The translations under genes and the position numbers were made by a program. Below are positions 1-8,233 of a stretch of 64,000 nucleotides of DNA, piece after piece (position 1 is the first letter of the stretch; the number at the start of each line of letters is the position of its first letter). The stretch is taken from NCBI GenBank assembly GCA_002344355.1, contig DDTN01000029.1:1-64000 (forward strand), given 5' to 3'. The notes under the pieces are model-generated. The model did not search any database. It was given only the letters and a program-made list of their open reading frames with translations, and was not told the DNA's origin. The DNA comes from Proteobacteria bacterium UBA2363. GTDB lineage: Bacteria; Pseudomonadota; Gammaproteobacteria; Xanthomonadales; UBA2363.

Positions 1-153
1 TGAGCGTTTCGCCCTGAGCGTTTCGCCCTGAGCGTTTCGCCCTGGGCGTTTCGCCCTGTGCGTTTCGCCCTGGGCGTTTCGCCTTGTGTGTATCGCCCTG
101 AGCGTTTCGCCCTGTGCGTTTCGCCGTGCGCTTTTGCCCTGCCCACTTCGCCC
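1..153. repeat. 14-bp tandem repeat array, about 11 copies
   Basis: Direct tandem copies with consensus TGAGCGTTTCGCCC. Positions 1-42 hold three identical copies. Later copies vary mainly at the third base (A, G or T) and then decay towards 153, one of them being 13 bp. The array begins at the window edge, so it may extend further left. It lies downstream of the glycosyltransferase gene that ends at 192. The period is not a multiple of three, which argues against a coding repeat. It ends shortly before that gene's stop codon. Confidence 0.85.
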
Positions 154-191
154 TGCCGGCTGCACCCGGCGACTTCAGCGGGCGCGCGGGG

Positions 192-1151
192 CTAGCGCCT
201 GGCCAGCAGGCGGCGCGCCACAAGGAACGGCACCCGCGCCGCCAGGCGCAGGGCCAGCCCGGTGCCGACTGCGATGCCCAGCGCGGCGCCGGCGTCGGGA
301 TAGTGCTTGCGGAAATACCGCCACAGCGAGCGGGATTTCTGCCACTCGACCCAGAACGGACGGCGCCGGCCCGACACGCCGCCCAGGTGGACCACGGCGA
401 CATCGCCGGCGCGGGCGACGGTGCGGCCGGCCTCCCGGACGCGCCGGCACAGGTCGAGGTCCTCGGCATGCAGCAGGAAGCGCTCGTCCATGCCGCCGAG
501 GCGACGGTACAGGGCGAGGTCGACCAGCATGACCGAGCCGTTGACGGCATCGACCGTCTCCGGCCGGCCATCGTCGCCGGCCGCGGCCGGCGCCTCGATG
601 CCCTCGCAGCCGGCCCAGCGGTGCAGGCGAAGCAGGCTGACCAGGCTGCGCGCCAGGGTCGGCTCCCGGCGCCGCTGCGGCCCGTGTTCGCGGCCGGTGG
701 CGTCCAGCACGGCGCAACCGAGCAGGCCGATTCGCGGATCGTGCCCGAGGTGACGGCGCAGGCGGGCGATGGCATCGGCGGGCAGGAAGGCATCGGGGTT
801 GAGCAGCAGCAGGGCGTCGCCGCGGGCGATCGCCGCGCCCTGGTTGCAGGCGGCCGCGAAGCCGCGGTTGTCGGGGTTGCGCACCAGCTGCAGGCAGGGC
901 TCGCGCGCCAGCAACTCGCCGGCCAGCGCCGCGGAGCCGTCGTCCGAGCCGTTGTCGACGACGATCACCTCGACCGCCGCCGAGGACGACAGCACGGCTT
1001 CCAGACAGCGCTCCAGGGTTGCCGCCGAGCGGTGGCTGACCACCACCACCGAGGTCAGGCCGGCGACCGCAGGCGGGACGCCGGGCTGCGGCGACGCGGG
1101 GGCCGTGCCGGCGAGCGCCGCGGCCGGGCCGGCATCTGGCGACCGGCGCAC
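192..1151 (-). CDS. Family 2 glycosyltransferase (WbbL/rhamnosyltransferase-like)
   Basis: 319 aa, probably cytoplasmic or membrane-associated, transferring a sugar from a nucleotide donor during surface polysaccharide synthesis. GT-A fold signatures are in order: VVDNGSD at about 64-70 (nucleotide binding), NRGF at 95-98, LLNPDAF at 116-122 (metal-site region), and HAEDLDLCRR at about 228-237 carrying the acidic catalytic region. The C-terminus is basic and hydrophobic, suggesting membrane contact. The first 30 residues are Ala/Pro-rich and could be untranslated if a later start is used. It is the last gene of a minus-strand operon, 6 bp after the large glycosyltransferase-like gene. The acceptor and sugar cannot be read from sequence. 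Confidence 0.88.
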   Translation of the reverse strand: MRRSPDAGPAAALAGTAPASPQPGVPPAVAGLTSVVVVSHRSAATLERCLEAVLSSSAAVEVIVVDNGSDDGSAALAGELLAREPCLQLVRNPDNRGFAAACNQGAAIARGDALLLLNPDAFLPADAIARLRRHLGHDPRIGLLGCAVLDATGREHGPQRRREPTLARSLVSLLRLHRWAGCEGIEAPAAAGDDGRPETVDAVNGSVMLVDLALYRRLGGMDERFLLHAEDLDLCRRVREAGRTVARAGDVAVVHLGGVSGRRRPFWVEWQKSRSLWRYFRKHYPDAGAALGIAVGTGLALRLAARVPFLVARRLLARR

Positions 1152-1157
1152 GGGCGC

Positions 1158-3011
1158 TCAGTCCTCGAGCAGGCGCCCGCCCAGCTCGGCGGCGCGCCGC
1201 CAGATCGCCGGCCAGTGCCGCCACGATGCGGCCAGGTCGCGGCAGGCCCGGGACAGGCGGTCGGCGCACCCGGCGGCGTCCAGACCGGCCGGCCATTCGT
1301 CGAGCCGCGGCGGCTCGCCGGCCAGCAGGGCGCGGCCGTTGACCTCGACGATCTGGCGGACGTCGGCCAGCCAGTACACCGGCGCCTTGGGGTTGTCCAG
1401 GATCTGCTGCTGCAGGTGCTCGATGAGGTCGGCCCGCACGTAGCGCAGGTATTCCTCCAGCATCTCGATCCGCACCGCCTCCGGGGCGCCGGCCAGGTCC
1501 TCGAGCTGGGCGGCGAGCAGGGCCAGCCGCTCGCCCGGATCGGCACTGCGCGCCGGCTGCGCCTGGTTGACGATCCACTCGCGCAGGAAGCGGTTGATGC
1601 CCGGCGTCAACGGCGCCATGGCCCGGGCATGGCGGTCGCGCCGGCCCTCCTGGACATGGCCGATGGTGATCGGCAGGTGCAGGGTCAGGGCGTCGGGATA
1701 CAGGTAGTTCGCGGCCACGCCGAACAGCCCGTCCTCGCCGCGGCCGTGCACGGCCGTGCACGGCAGCAACCGGCTGTTGTCCAGCATGAACGGGGTGAAC
1801 AGGCCATAGGGCCGGGCGATCGCTCGCGCCGGCGCGAACTCCAGCGACTCGGCGTGGACGTTGGCGAGGTAACCCTCGCGGCTGGCCCAGAAGGCCTCGC
1901 GCGAGGCATCGGCCAGCCGGTACAGCCACAGGCTGTCGCCGGTGAACGAGGCGCCCCGGGTGCCGGTGTAGGTGGCCAGCACCCGGGCCTGGCCGGTCAG
2001 GTGCGCCAGCCGGGCCAGGGTCTGGCCGCGCAGGCGCTCACGGTCGAGACCGAGCAGGTCGGGATGCCGGGCGATGGCGGCGCCCAGCGGGCTGCCCACC
2101 AGGTCCTGCTGCAGGGCGAAGCCGTCCTGCGCCAGGTCCTCGCCGGTCGCCAGCGACGCCGGCAGGCCGTCCTGGAAGCGCGCCTCGAAGGCGGTCCCCG
2201 GCGTCGGTTCCAGGCCCGGGCGGGCGACGCTGGCCTGGTGGAACGGCAGCAGGTAGTCGTCGTCCAGCAGCGACAGGCGACGGCCGGCGGACAGCAGCAG
2301 GGCAAGGTTGTAGCCGCGGCCGCCGCCGAACCCGGCACCGTCGCCCTCGCGCAGCAGCAGGTGGCGCAGCTGCTCGCGCGCCTGCGGCAGCTCGCGCCCC
2401 AGGCGCTCGCACAGCGCCGCCGCCTGCGCCGCCCCGAGGTGGCGCACGGCGACGCCGGCGGCGCCGGCGTGCTCGCGCGCCAGTGCCTGGTGGCGGCTGC
2501 GGGCCTCGTCGTCCCGGGAGTCGTCGAGGATCCAGACCGGATCGTTGCGGCCATGCCGCCGGCCGTGACCGGCCAGGCTGGCCAGCAGCCGCTCGAGCTG
2601 CGCCGGCCGGTCGCAGGCGCGGACCGCGACCGCCGCCAGGGCCGCCGGCCGGTCGTCGCCGGCGCGCGTCAGGGCGTCCAGGAACTGGCTGTCGGTGCGC
2701 AGCACGCCGCGCTCGGCGAGTCCGGACAGCACGTGGCGGACGGCCTCGGCCTGGCCGCCCAGGCCGGGCAGCACCGAGGTGACCCGGGCGACGTGCTCGT
2801 CGAGGGTGCGGAACTCGCGGCACTGGTCGAGCGCCTGCAGCACCTGGTGCGTCATCACGTGCAGCTCGCCGCCGTCGCGCGCCTGGAAGATGCACTCGCT
2901 GTTCGACAGCGAGGCGGCGCGGCCGTCGACGGCCGCGTACAGCGGGCCGCGCGGCGCCGGCGGCGTCTGCTGCGGCAGGTTGATGGCGCCGAAGTTGATG
3001 TCGAATTCCAT
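1158..3011 (-). CDS. Glycosyltransferase-like protein with N-terminal PqqD-like domain
   Basis: 617 aa. Residues about 38-113 look like a PqqD/RRE-type winged-helix domain: a beta segment, then helical stretches ending in LSGLAERGVL. Residues about 124-260 carry glycosyltransferase-A features: VRACDRPAQLERLLASL, VWILDDS at 159-165, and a DDD motif at 250-252 after RLSLL. The remaining 350 residues match nothing I recognise and include many conserved-looking aromatic positions. The ATG at 3011 follows the methyltransferase stop with a 1-bp gap, so translation is probably coupled; the open frame upstream of it overlaps the methyltransferase gene and is rejected. Being in the glycan operon supports a glycosyltransferase role; the PqqD-like reading is an inference from pattern. 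Confidence 0.7.
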   Translation of the reverse strand: MEFDINFGAINLPQQTPPAPRGPLYAAVDGRAASLSNSECIFQARDGGELHVMTHQVLQALDQCREFRTLDEHVARVTSVLPGLGGQAEAVRHVLSGLAERGVLRTDSQFLDALTRAGDDRPAALAAVAVRACDRPAQLERLLASLAGHGRRHGRNDPVWILDDSRDDEARSRHQALAREHAGAAGVAVRHLGAAQAAALCERLGRELPQAREQLRHLLLREGDGAGFGGGRGYNLALLLSAGRRLSLLDDDYLLPFHQASVARPGLEPTPGTAFEARFQDGLPASLATGEDLAQDGFALQQDLVGSPLGAAIARHPDLLGLDRERLRGQTLARLAHLTGQARVLATYTGTRGASFTGDSLWLYRLADASREAFWASREGYLANVHAESLEFAPARAIARPYGLFTPFMLDNSRLLPCTAVHGRGEDGLFGVAANYLYPDALTLHLPITIGHVQEGRRDRHARAMAPLTPGINRFLREWIVNQAQPARSADPGERLALLAAQLEDLAGAPEAVRIEMLEEYLRYVRADLIEHLQQQILDNPKAPVYWLADVRQIVEVNGRALLAGEPPRLDEWPAGLDAAGCADRLSRACRDLAASWRHWPAIWRRAAELGGRLLED

Positions 3012-3012
3012 G

Positions 3013-3903
3013 TCAGGTCGGTCCGGGGTCGCGGGCGGAGGCGAGCCGGGCCCGCAGCGCCGCCAGTTCGCGTTCGAGTTCCAGGATGCGCTGGCCACCG
3101 GCGATGACCCGGCGGATCTCCTGGTTGTAGTGCGCGTAGATGGACTGCGCGGTGTCGCTGAACACCGACAGCGCCGGCAGCGCCGGCAGTGCGGCCTCGC
3201 TGCGCGCGCACAGCGCCAGCCAGTACACCGGTGCCGGATCGCCGCCGCGCCGGAGGGCGCCATCGGCGGCATCCATGCGCAGCTGCTCGCCGCCCCCGGA
3301 AGCCGCCGGCTCGACCGCCCAGACCGTGGAATGGAAGGCCAGGCGCTGCCCGTACAGGCGCATCGCCGGGAACCGCGGCCGCAGCAGCGCGGTGAACTCG
3401 TCGCGGTCCAGCTCGCGCACATGGTAGGGGTTGGCGACGCCGCCGCCGAGCGCGTTGTAGACGTGGCGGTCGGGCGAGGACACCAGCAGGCAGCCGTCGG
3501 GGGCGAGCACGCGGTCGAACTCGGCGACCATCTCCTCCTGTTCCAGCAGGTGCTCGACGGTCTCGAACGAGACAACGACGTCGACGCTGGCATCGGCCAG
3601 CGGCAGGGCCGCGACGCTGCCCTCCCGGAAGTCCAGGCCCGGGCGGTCGCCGTAGCGTCGCCGGGCATGGCCGATGGTCTGGGCATCGAGGTCGACCCCG
3701 GTCACCGCGCGGGCGCCGGCCGCGGCCAGGAAGGCGCTGCCATAGCCCTCGCCGCAGGCGGCGTCGAGCACCCGGCGGCCGGCCACCAGCGGCTGCGCCA
3801 GGGCGTAGCGGTGCCAGTGCTCGTACCAGATCTCGCGCACGCACTCGGGGGTGAAGCGCTCACCGGTGAAGTCGAGGATGCCGGGGCTGTCGGTTTCGGT
3901 CAT
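3013..3903 (-). CDS. Class I SAM-dependent methyltransferase with C-terminal coiled coil
   Basis: 296 aa. A Rossmann methyltransferase with motif I VLDAACGEGYG at 45-55, the acidic end of beta-2 GVDLD at about 69-73, and the post-motif region VVVSFETVEHL, which is typical of the UbiE/Methyltransf_11 group. After the catalytic domain, the last 40 residues or so (ELERELAALRARL) form a likely coiled coil for oligomerisation or docking to a partner. The ATG at 3903 overlaps the stop of the preceding glycosyltransferase as ATGA, which fixes the start. In a Wzm/Wzt operon such an enzyme may methylate the non-reducing end of the glycan (chain-length cap), but the substrate is not shown by the sequence. 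Confidence 0.85.
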   Translation of the reverse strand: MTETDSPGILDFTGERFTPECVREIWYEHWHRYALAQPLVAGRRVLDAACGEGYGSAFLAAAGARAVTGVDLDAQTIGHARRRYGDRPGLDFREGSVAALPLADASVDVVVSFETVEHLLEQEEMVAEFDRVLAPDGCLLVSSPDRHVYNALGGGVANPYHVRELDRDEFTALLRPRFPAMRLYGQRLAFHSTVWAVEPAASGGGEQLRMDAADGALRRGGDPAPVYWLALCARSEAALPALPALSVFSDTAQSIYAHYNQEIRRVIAGGQRILELERELAALRARLASARDPGPT

Positions 3904-4754
3904 GGACGCAGTGCGGCCGCCAGCGCGGGGTCGGCCAGCAGGGCCTGGCGGCGGGCGGCAAGGGGATCGGACCGGATGAAGTCCGCGATCAGGGCATTGT
4001 AGTGCGGATAGCGGGCGCACAGGCGCTCGAGCTGGGCGCCGCCGGGACGGTGCCCGGTGCCGGCGAACGAGGCGCCGCCGACGTGCACCACATAGGCGTC
4101 GTCGCACAGGACGTGGCGCCAGCCGAAGGCGCTGGCGCGCAGGCACCAGTCGTTCTCCTCGCCGTAGCCGCGCCCGAAGGTGGCGGCGTCGAAGCCGCCG
4201 ACCTGGTCCCAGGCGGCGCGGCGCAGGTACATGCAGAAGCCCACCGCGGTGGGCAGCGCCGGATAGGCGGGCGGGCCGGCGGCGGCGAGCGCGGCGGCCA
4301 CCGCGTCGGCGTCGGCGGGCGCGGGGTTGCCGCGGCACCAGTCCGGCAGCGAGCAGATCTCGGCGTTGTTCGACCAGGGCGTCGCCGAGGCGATGGCGGG
4401 ATCGCTGCCGGCGCAGGCCACCAGGCGCTGCAGCCAGCCCGCGGTGACCCGGGTGTCGGAGTTGAGCAGCACGACGTCGCCCGGTGCGCGCGCGACGGCG
4501 GCGTTGACGGTGCCGACGAAGCCCAGGTTGGCCGTCTGCCGGTGCACCCTCACGCCGTCCCGGCGCAGCAGCGGGTGGCCGGCCAGCAGCGCGGCGACCG
4601 CGGGGTCGCTGCTGGCGTCGTCGACCACCTGCACGGTGCCTTCCGGCGGCAGGGTGCGGGCCAGGGCGTCGAGGCAGTCGGCGACCAGGCCCGGGGCGTT
4701 GTGGACCGGCACCACCACCTGCGGCGGCACCGCCCTGCCCTGCCCGACGCTCAC
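3900..4754 (-). CDS. Family 2 glycosyltransferase
   Basis: 284 aa from a GTG start at 4754. The start is chosen because it forms a GTGA overlap with the stop of the ATPase gene and sits about a dozen residues before the first conserved strand (VVVPVHN). Motifs: VVDDASSD near residues 42-50, NLGFVGTVNAAV, LLNSDTRVTAGW with the metal-binding SDT, and GYGEENDWCLRA with the ED pair expected near the active site. The length is normal for the family. It probably adds one residue of the repeat or adaptor of the exported polysaccharide. The next gene (methyltransferase) overlaps it as ATGA. Confidence 0.88.
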   Translation of the reverse strand: MSVGQGRAVPPQVVVPVHNAPGLVADCLDALARTLPPEGTVQVVDDASSDPAVAALLAGHPLLRRDGVRVHRQTANLGFVGTVNAAVARAPGDVVLLNSDTRVTAGWLQRLVACAGSDPAIASATPWSNNAEICSLPDWCRGNPAPADADAVAAALAAAGPPAYPALPTAVGFCMYLRRAAWDQVGGFDAATFGRGYGEENDWCLRASAFGWRHVLCDDAYVVHVGGASFAGTGHRPGGAQLERLCARYPHYNALIADFIRSDPLAARRQALLADPALAAALRP

Positions 4755-5935
4755 GTCCGCCAGCGGTGCGCCAGGCGCACCGTGCCCATCTCGCGGGTGG
4801 CGCCGCGCACCATCACCTGGACCTCGGTGGTCCCGAACAGGCGCAGGCCTTCCGGATCCATCGGATGCAGGCGCAACAGGTACTCGCCGGGCAGCAGCGC
4901 AGCCAGGTCCAGCGACAGGGCGTGGCGGTAGCGGCCGGGTGCGAGGCGCTCGGGAACGACGCCCGCCATCTCGCTGCTGATGCCGTACACCGGCAGGCCG
5001 GCCGCCTGGGCCAGGCCGACCAGCAGCACCGGCGGACGGTCGTCGGCGCCGACCAGCTCCACCTCGATGTCCAGCGCCCGGTCGGCGCCGTCGACCAGGA
5101 CATGGCCGGTGCCGGCCTCGCCATCGACGCGCCAGCCGGCGATCCGGTACTCGGCCGCGGCGCCCTCCGTCGCGGCCGACTGCGCGGCGGCCCGGCCCTG
5201 ACGCTCGTGCCAGGCCAGGTAGGCCTGGGTGACGGTGAAGGCATCGCCGCTGGCCTCGACCCGGCCCTGGTGCAGCCACAGGGCGCGGCTGCACAGCTTC
5301 TGCACGTGGTACATGCCGTGCGAGACCAGCAGCAGGGTGCCGCCATCGCCCAGGTAGCGTTCCATCCAGGCGATGCACTTCTTCTGGAACGACTCGTCGC
5401 CGACCGCCAGCACCTCGTCGGTGATCAGCAGGTCGGGCTTGAGCGCGGAGACCAGGGCGAAGCCCAGGCGCACCACCATGCCGCTGGAGTAGTGCTTGAC
5501 CGGCTCGTCGAGGTAGTCGCCGATGTCGGCGAAGGCGACGATGCCGGGCATGCGCTCGCGGATCTCCTCCGGCGACAGCCCGGCGAGGGCCGCCGCCATG
5601 CGCAGGTTCTCGCGGCCGCTGTACTCGGGATGGAAGCCGGCGCCCAGCTCCAGCAGGGCCCCGACGCTGCCGTGCACCGCCAGGGTGCCGGTCGAGGGCG
5701 TCAGCACGCCGGTCAGCAGCTTGAGCAGGGTCGACTTGCCGGCACCGTTGGCGCCGACGATGCCGGTCGACTCGCCGCGCCGGATCTCGAGGTCGAGCGG
5801 CTTGAGCACCTCGTGGGCGGCCCCGCCCGGCCGCCGCAGCAACAGGCCCGCCAGGGCGCGCAGGCGGGCGTCGCGGCGGCTGACCAGGGGATAGCGCTTG
5901 GAGATGCCGCGCGCCTCGACCAGCACCGCGCTCAC
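4751..5935 (-). CDS. wzt: Polysaccharide ABC exporter ATP-binding protein (Wzt-like)
   Basis: 394 aa, GTG start at 5935 in a GTGA overlap with the permease stop. The N-terminal nucleotide-binding domain has Walker A GANGAGKS at 61-68, the signature YSSGM at 149-153, Walker B LLITDE at 169-174 and the switch His in LLVSHG near 206. It is preceded by KRYPLVSRRD, typical of the O-antigen/teichoate exporter group. Residues from about 255 to the end form a beta-rich domain matching the Wzt C-terminal glycan-binding module in position and length. In known Wzt proteins this module recognises a modified chain end. With the permease it should drive export of an undecaprenyl-linked glycan across the inner membrane. 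Confidence 0.92.
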   Translation of the reverse strand: MSAVLVEARGISKRYPLVSRRDARLRALAGLLLRRPGGAAHEVLKPLDLEIRRGESTGIVGANGAGKSTLLKLLTGVLTPSTGTLAVHGSVGALLELGAGFHPEYSGRENLRMAAALAGLSPEEIRERMPGIVAFADIGDYLDEPVKHYSSGMVVRLGFALVSALKPDLLITDEVLAVGDESFQKKCIAWMERYLGDGGTLLLVSHGMYHVQKLCSRALWLHQGRVEASGDAFTVTQAYLAWHERQGRAAAQSAATEGAAAEYRIAGWRVDGEAGTGHVLVDGADRALDIEVELVGADDRPPVLLVGLAQAAGLPVYGISSEMAGVVPERLAPGRYRHALSLDLAALLPGEYLLRLHPMDPEGLRLFGTTEVQVMVRGATREMGTVRLAHRWRT

Positions 5936-6714
5936 AGGAAGTCCTCGAAGTGCGGCGCCAGGCGACGGAACACGAACAGCCCCAGCGCCAGGCTGGCGGC
6001 GGTCAGCGCCAGGGCCGCCACGACCTGGGCCGGGCCGGCGTCGCCGACGCCCAGGGCCGCCTGCCGGAACAGGGCCACGAACAGCGCCATCGGGTTGGCA
6101 TCGGCCAGGCCCTGCAGGCCGGCCGGGATCAGGCTGCGCGGGTACAGCACCGGGGTCAGGAAGAACAGCAGGACCAGGGCCTGCGCCAGGACATGGGTGA
6201 AGTCGCGGACGAAAACGCTGACCGCCGCGAACAGCCAGGCCAGCCCGAGGCTGAAGCCGGCCAGCAGCACGAACAGCGGCGGCAGCCAGAGCAGCGACCA
6301 GCGCGGCTCCAGCCAGCCCAGGCCGAGCAGGACCAGGAGCACGGCGACGAAGCCGGCCAGGTGCAGCAGGAAGCCGGCCAGGACTGGCGCCACCACCAGC
6401 AGCGGCCGGGGCAGGGCCACTTTGCCGAGCAGGCCGGCGTTGTCGACGATCGCGGTGCTGGCGCGGTTGAGCGCCTCGGCGAAGGCCGTCCAGGGCCACA
6501 GGCCGATCGCCAGGAAGGTGATGAAGCCCAGCTCGCCGAATTCGGCCTCGGGCAGGCGCGCGCGGAAAATGGTGCCGAACACGTAGCCGTAGATGGCCAG
6601 CTGCAGCAGCGGCTGCAGCAATGCCCACAGGCCGCCGCTGAAGGTGCCCAGGTAGCGGTGTTTGAGATCGCGCCTGAGCAGTTCAGCCAGGACGCCCAGG
6701 CGCTGCTGCGGCAT
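5932..6714 (-). CDS. wzm: Polysaccharide ABC exporter permease (Wzm-like)
   Basis: 260 aa inner-membrane protein with about six hydrophobic segments and the family N-terminal pattern ELLRRDLKHRYLGTFSGGLW followed by a first membrane helix. It pairs with the overlapping ATPase gene as an ABC-2 type exporter of lipid-linked polysaccharide. The ATG at 6714 places the RRDLK motif about 15 residues from the start, as in relatives. A GTG at 6777 in the same frame would add 21 residues, and neither start has a convincing ribosome binding site. It is the first gene of the six-gene minus-strand glycan operon, so the operon promoter should lie in 6715-6868. Confidence 0.88.
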   Translation of the reverse strand: MPQQRLGVLAELLRRDLKHRYLGTFSGGLWALLQPLLQLAIYGYVFGTIFRARLPEAEFGELGFITFLAIGLWPWTAFAEALNRASTAIVDNAGLLGKVALPRPLLVVAPVLAGFLLHLAGFVAVLLVLLGLGWLEPRWSLLWLPPLFVLLAGFSLGLAWLFAAVSVFVRDFTHVLAQALVLLFFLTPVLYPRSLIPAGLQGLADANPMALFVALFRQAALGVGDAGPAQVVAALALTAASLALGLFVFRRLAPHFEDFL

Positions 6715-6829
6715 CGAAAGCCCCGGAAGGAGAGGGTCGGCCCGGCGGCGGGCCGGCGCGGCCGAGTCCGGCGTCACCCGCGGTCGCCGCGAACGGCGAC
6801 ATGATAGCGCCCCGTCCGGGCCGGCCGCT

Positions 6830-6863
6830 CCCCGGCCCCCCGGCCGATGGCCGGGGGGCGGGG
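6830..6863 (-). terminator. GC-rich hairpin after the isomerase gene
   Basis: Inverted repeat with arms of 15-16 bp (CCCCGGCCCCCCGGCC and its near-complement), a 3-nt GAT loop and one bulge, starting 5 bp beyond the isomerase stop codon on the minus strand. No U-tract follows, so it may be a transcript 3'-end stabiliser or a weak terminator separating the isomerase from the glycan operon. Confidence 0.5.
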
Positions 6864-6868
6864 CCTCG

Positions 6869-7795
6869 TCACTGCGCGGGCTTGGCCGGTTCGCCGCCGT
6901 AGCGGGCGCGCAGGCCGACCAGGCGCTCGTCGTCGCCGCGGTCCGGCAGCGACTTGAGTTCCTGCACCAGGCGCTCCCGCGCGCCCTGCGCCACTTCCTC
7001 CTCGACCTTGAGGACCAGTTCGTCGCGAACCTCCTCGAAACTGCGCGTGCGCTCGGGCGTGACCTCGACCAGGCGCATCAGGTGGTAGCCGAACTGGGTC
7101 TTGACCGGCTCGGCGAACTCGCCGGGCCGCTGCAACGCCAGGCCCGCCGCCTCGAACTCGGGCACGTACTGGCCGGGCTGCACCATCGTGTAGCGGCCCT
7201 GGTTGCTGCCCTTGCCCGGGTCCTCGGAATACTCCATGACCATGGCGTCGAAGTCGCTGCCGGGCGAGCGCGCCTGGAGCAGGAGTTCGCTGGCCCGGGC
7301 CAGCGCCTCCTCCTCGCTGCGCTGCTCGGTGCCGATCAGCAGGTGCTGGACGACGCGCTGGGCGGGCACCTTGAAGGTGTCCTGCTGGGTGAGGAAGCGC
7401 TCGCGGGCGAGCTGCTCGATATCGGCGGCGGCGATCGCCGCCTCGGTCACCTGGTTGAGCCGGTGCGCGGCCAGCACCTCCTCGACCGCCAGCTCGAGGT
7501 CGCGGCGCACCGCCGGGTCCTGGTCCAGGCCCTCGGCGCGCGCCTGGATCGAGAGCTGCCGGTTCAGCAGCAGGCGGTCCATCATCTGGGCCAGGTTCTC
7601 GGGACGGAACGCGAACTCGGCGCGCGTGGAGGCGGCCAGGCGGCTCATGCGGCCGTCCATGTCGGCCACCGTCAGCCGCGCCTCGCCGCGCTCGATCAGG
7701 AAGGCGTCGCCCTCCTCGGCGAGCGCCGGCGCGGCGAGGACCTGCAGGAGGCCGGAGAGCGCGAGGGAACGGAACAGCAGGGTAGGCAATGGCAC
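6869..7795 (-). CDS. Periplasmic peptidyl-prolyl isomerase, parvulin (PpiC/SurA) type
   Basis: 308 aa. Residues 1-26 form a signal peptide ending APALA. A SurA/PpiD-like chaperone helical region (about 40-140) is followed by a PpiC parvulin domain at about 143-243: VVQHLLIG, SDFDAMVMEYSEDPGK, the Gly-rich turn and the end FGYHLMRLVE. The C-terminal tail is helical and charged. The protein should catalyse prolyl cis-trans isomerisation and help outer-membrane or exported proteins fold. An EpsD-type isomerase near a polysaccharide operon is an alternative reading, but it is separated from the glycan genes by a hairpin and a 90-bp gap. GGAG sits about 10 bases before the ATG. Confidence 0.88.
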   Translation of the reverse strand: MPLPTLLFRSLALSGLLQVLAAPALAEEGDAFLIERGEARLTVADMDGRMSRLAASTRAEFAFRPENLAQMMDRLLLNRQLSIQARAEGLDQDPAVRRDLELAVEEVLAAHRLNQVTEAAIAAADIEQLARERFLTQQDTFKVPAQRVVQHLLIGTEQRSEEEALARASELLLQARSPGSDFDAMVMEYSEDPGKGSNQGRYTMVQPGQYVPEFEAAGLALQRPGEFAEPVKTQFGYHLMRLVEVTPERTRSFEEVRDELVLKVEEEVAQGARERLVQELKSLPDRGDDERLVGLRARYGGEPAKPAQ

Positions 7796-8233
7796 GGAGG
7801 ATCTCCGGAAGTCGATCGGAAAACAGGGCGGCCTTCGGGCGGAACGCTGGCCAGGTCGGCAGCGGGCCGGTCAGACCGCCGCAGCGGCCGCCGGGTTCCC
7901 GGCGGGCGTAGGGCGAGGGTCGCGGGGCGGCAGCCCTGTCGCAGGCCGCCAGTCTAACCCGGCTGTCTGGCATCCGGCTGACCATACGCGATCGTGTCCC
8001 GGGGGTCGTCGATGCCGGACGGTCTCGTCCCTGGGGCCGGGCAGGCGTCGAATCCGGGCACGCCCTCCACAGTAACGGGCAACTCATGCCATCGCCCATT
8101 GATCCGGTCCCGGCACCGGCAAGCCGGGACAGGCGTGGCGAAGCCGCCTCACCCTGCCGGGCAGCTCAACGGCTGCCTAGCGATCCGACAGCCGGTCCCA
8201 CCGTCCGGCGAATTGCCCGAAGCCGCTGCTGGC
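7796..8233. other. Intergenic region, 438 bp
   Basis: No gene is supported here; small open frames on the + strand lack coding signals. It holds the upstream region of the isomerase gene on the minus strand (no confident promoter found) and, at 8107-8130, an 8-bp inverted repeat GTCCCGGC/GCCGGGAC with an 8-nt loop. That repeat lies about 100 bp downstream of the exported-protein gene ending at 8234 and could end its transcript, although no U-tract follows. Confidence 0.6.

Noticed and set aside
1..153. Possible CRISPR or coding repeat at the start
   Set aside because: Units abut directly with no spacers, and the 14-bp period breaks any reading frame.
114..3107. Long + strand open frame across the glycosyltransferase genes
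   Set aside because: Antisense to genes with clear motifs and overlapping start/stop coupling; low-complexity translation.
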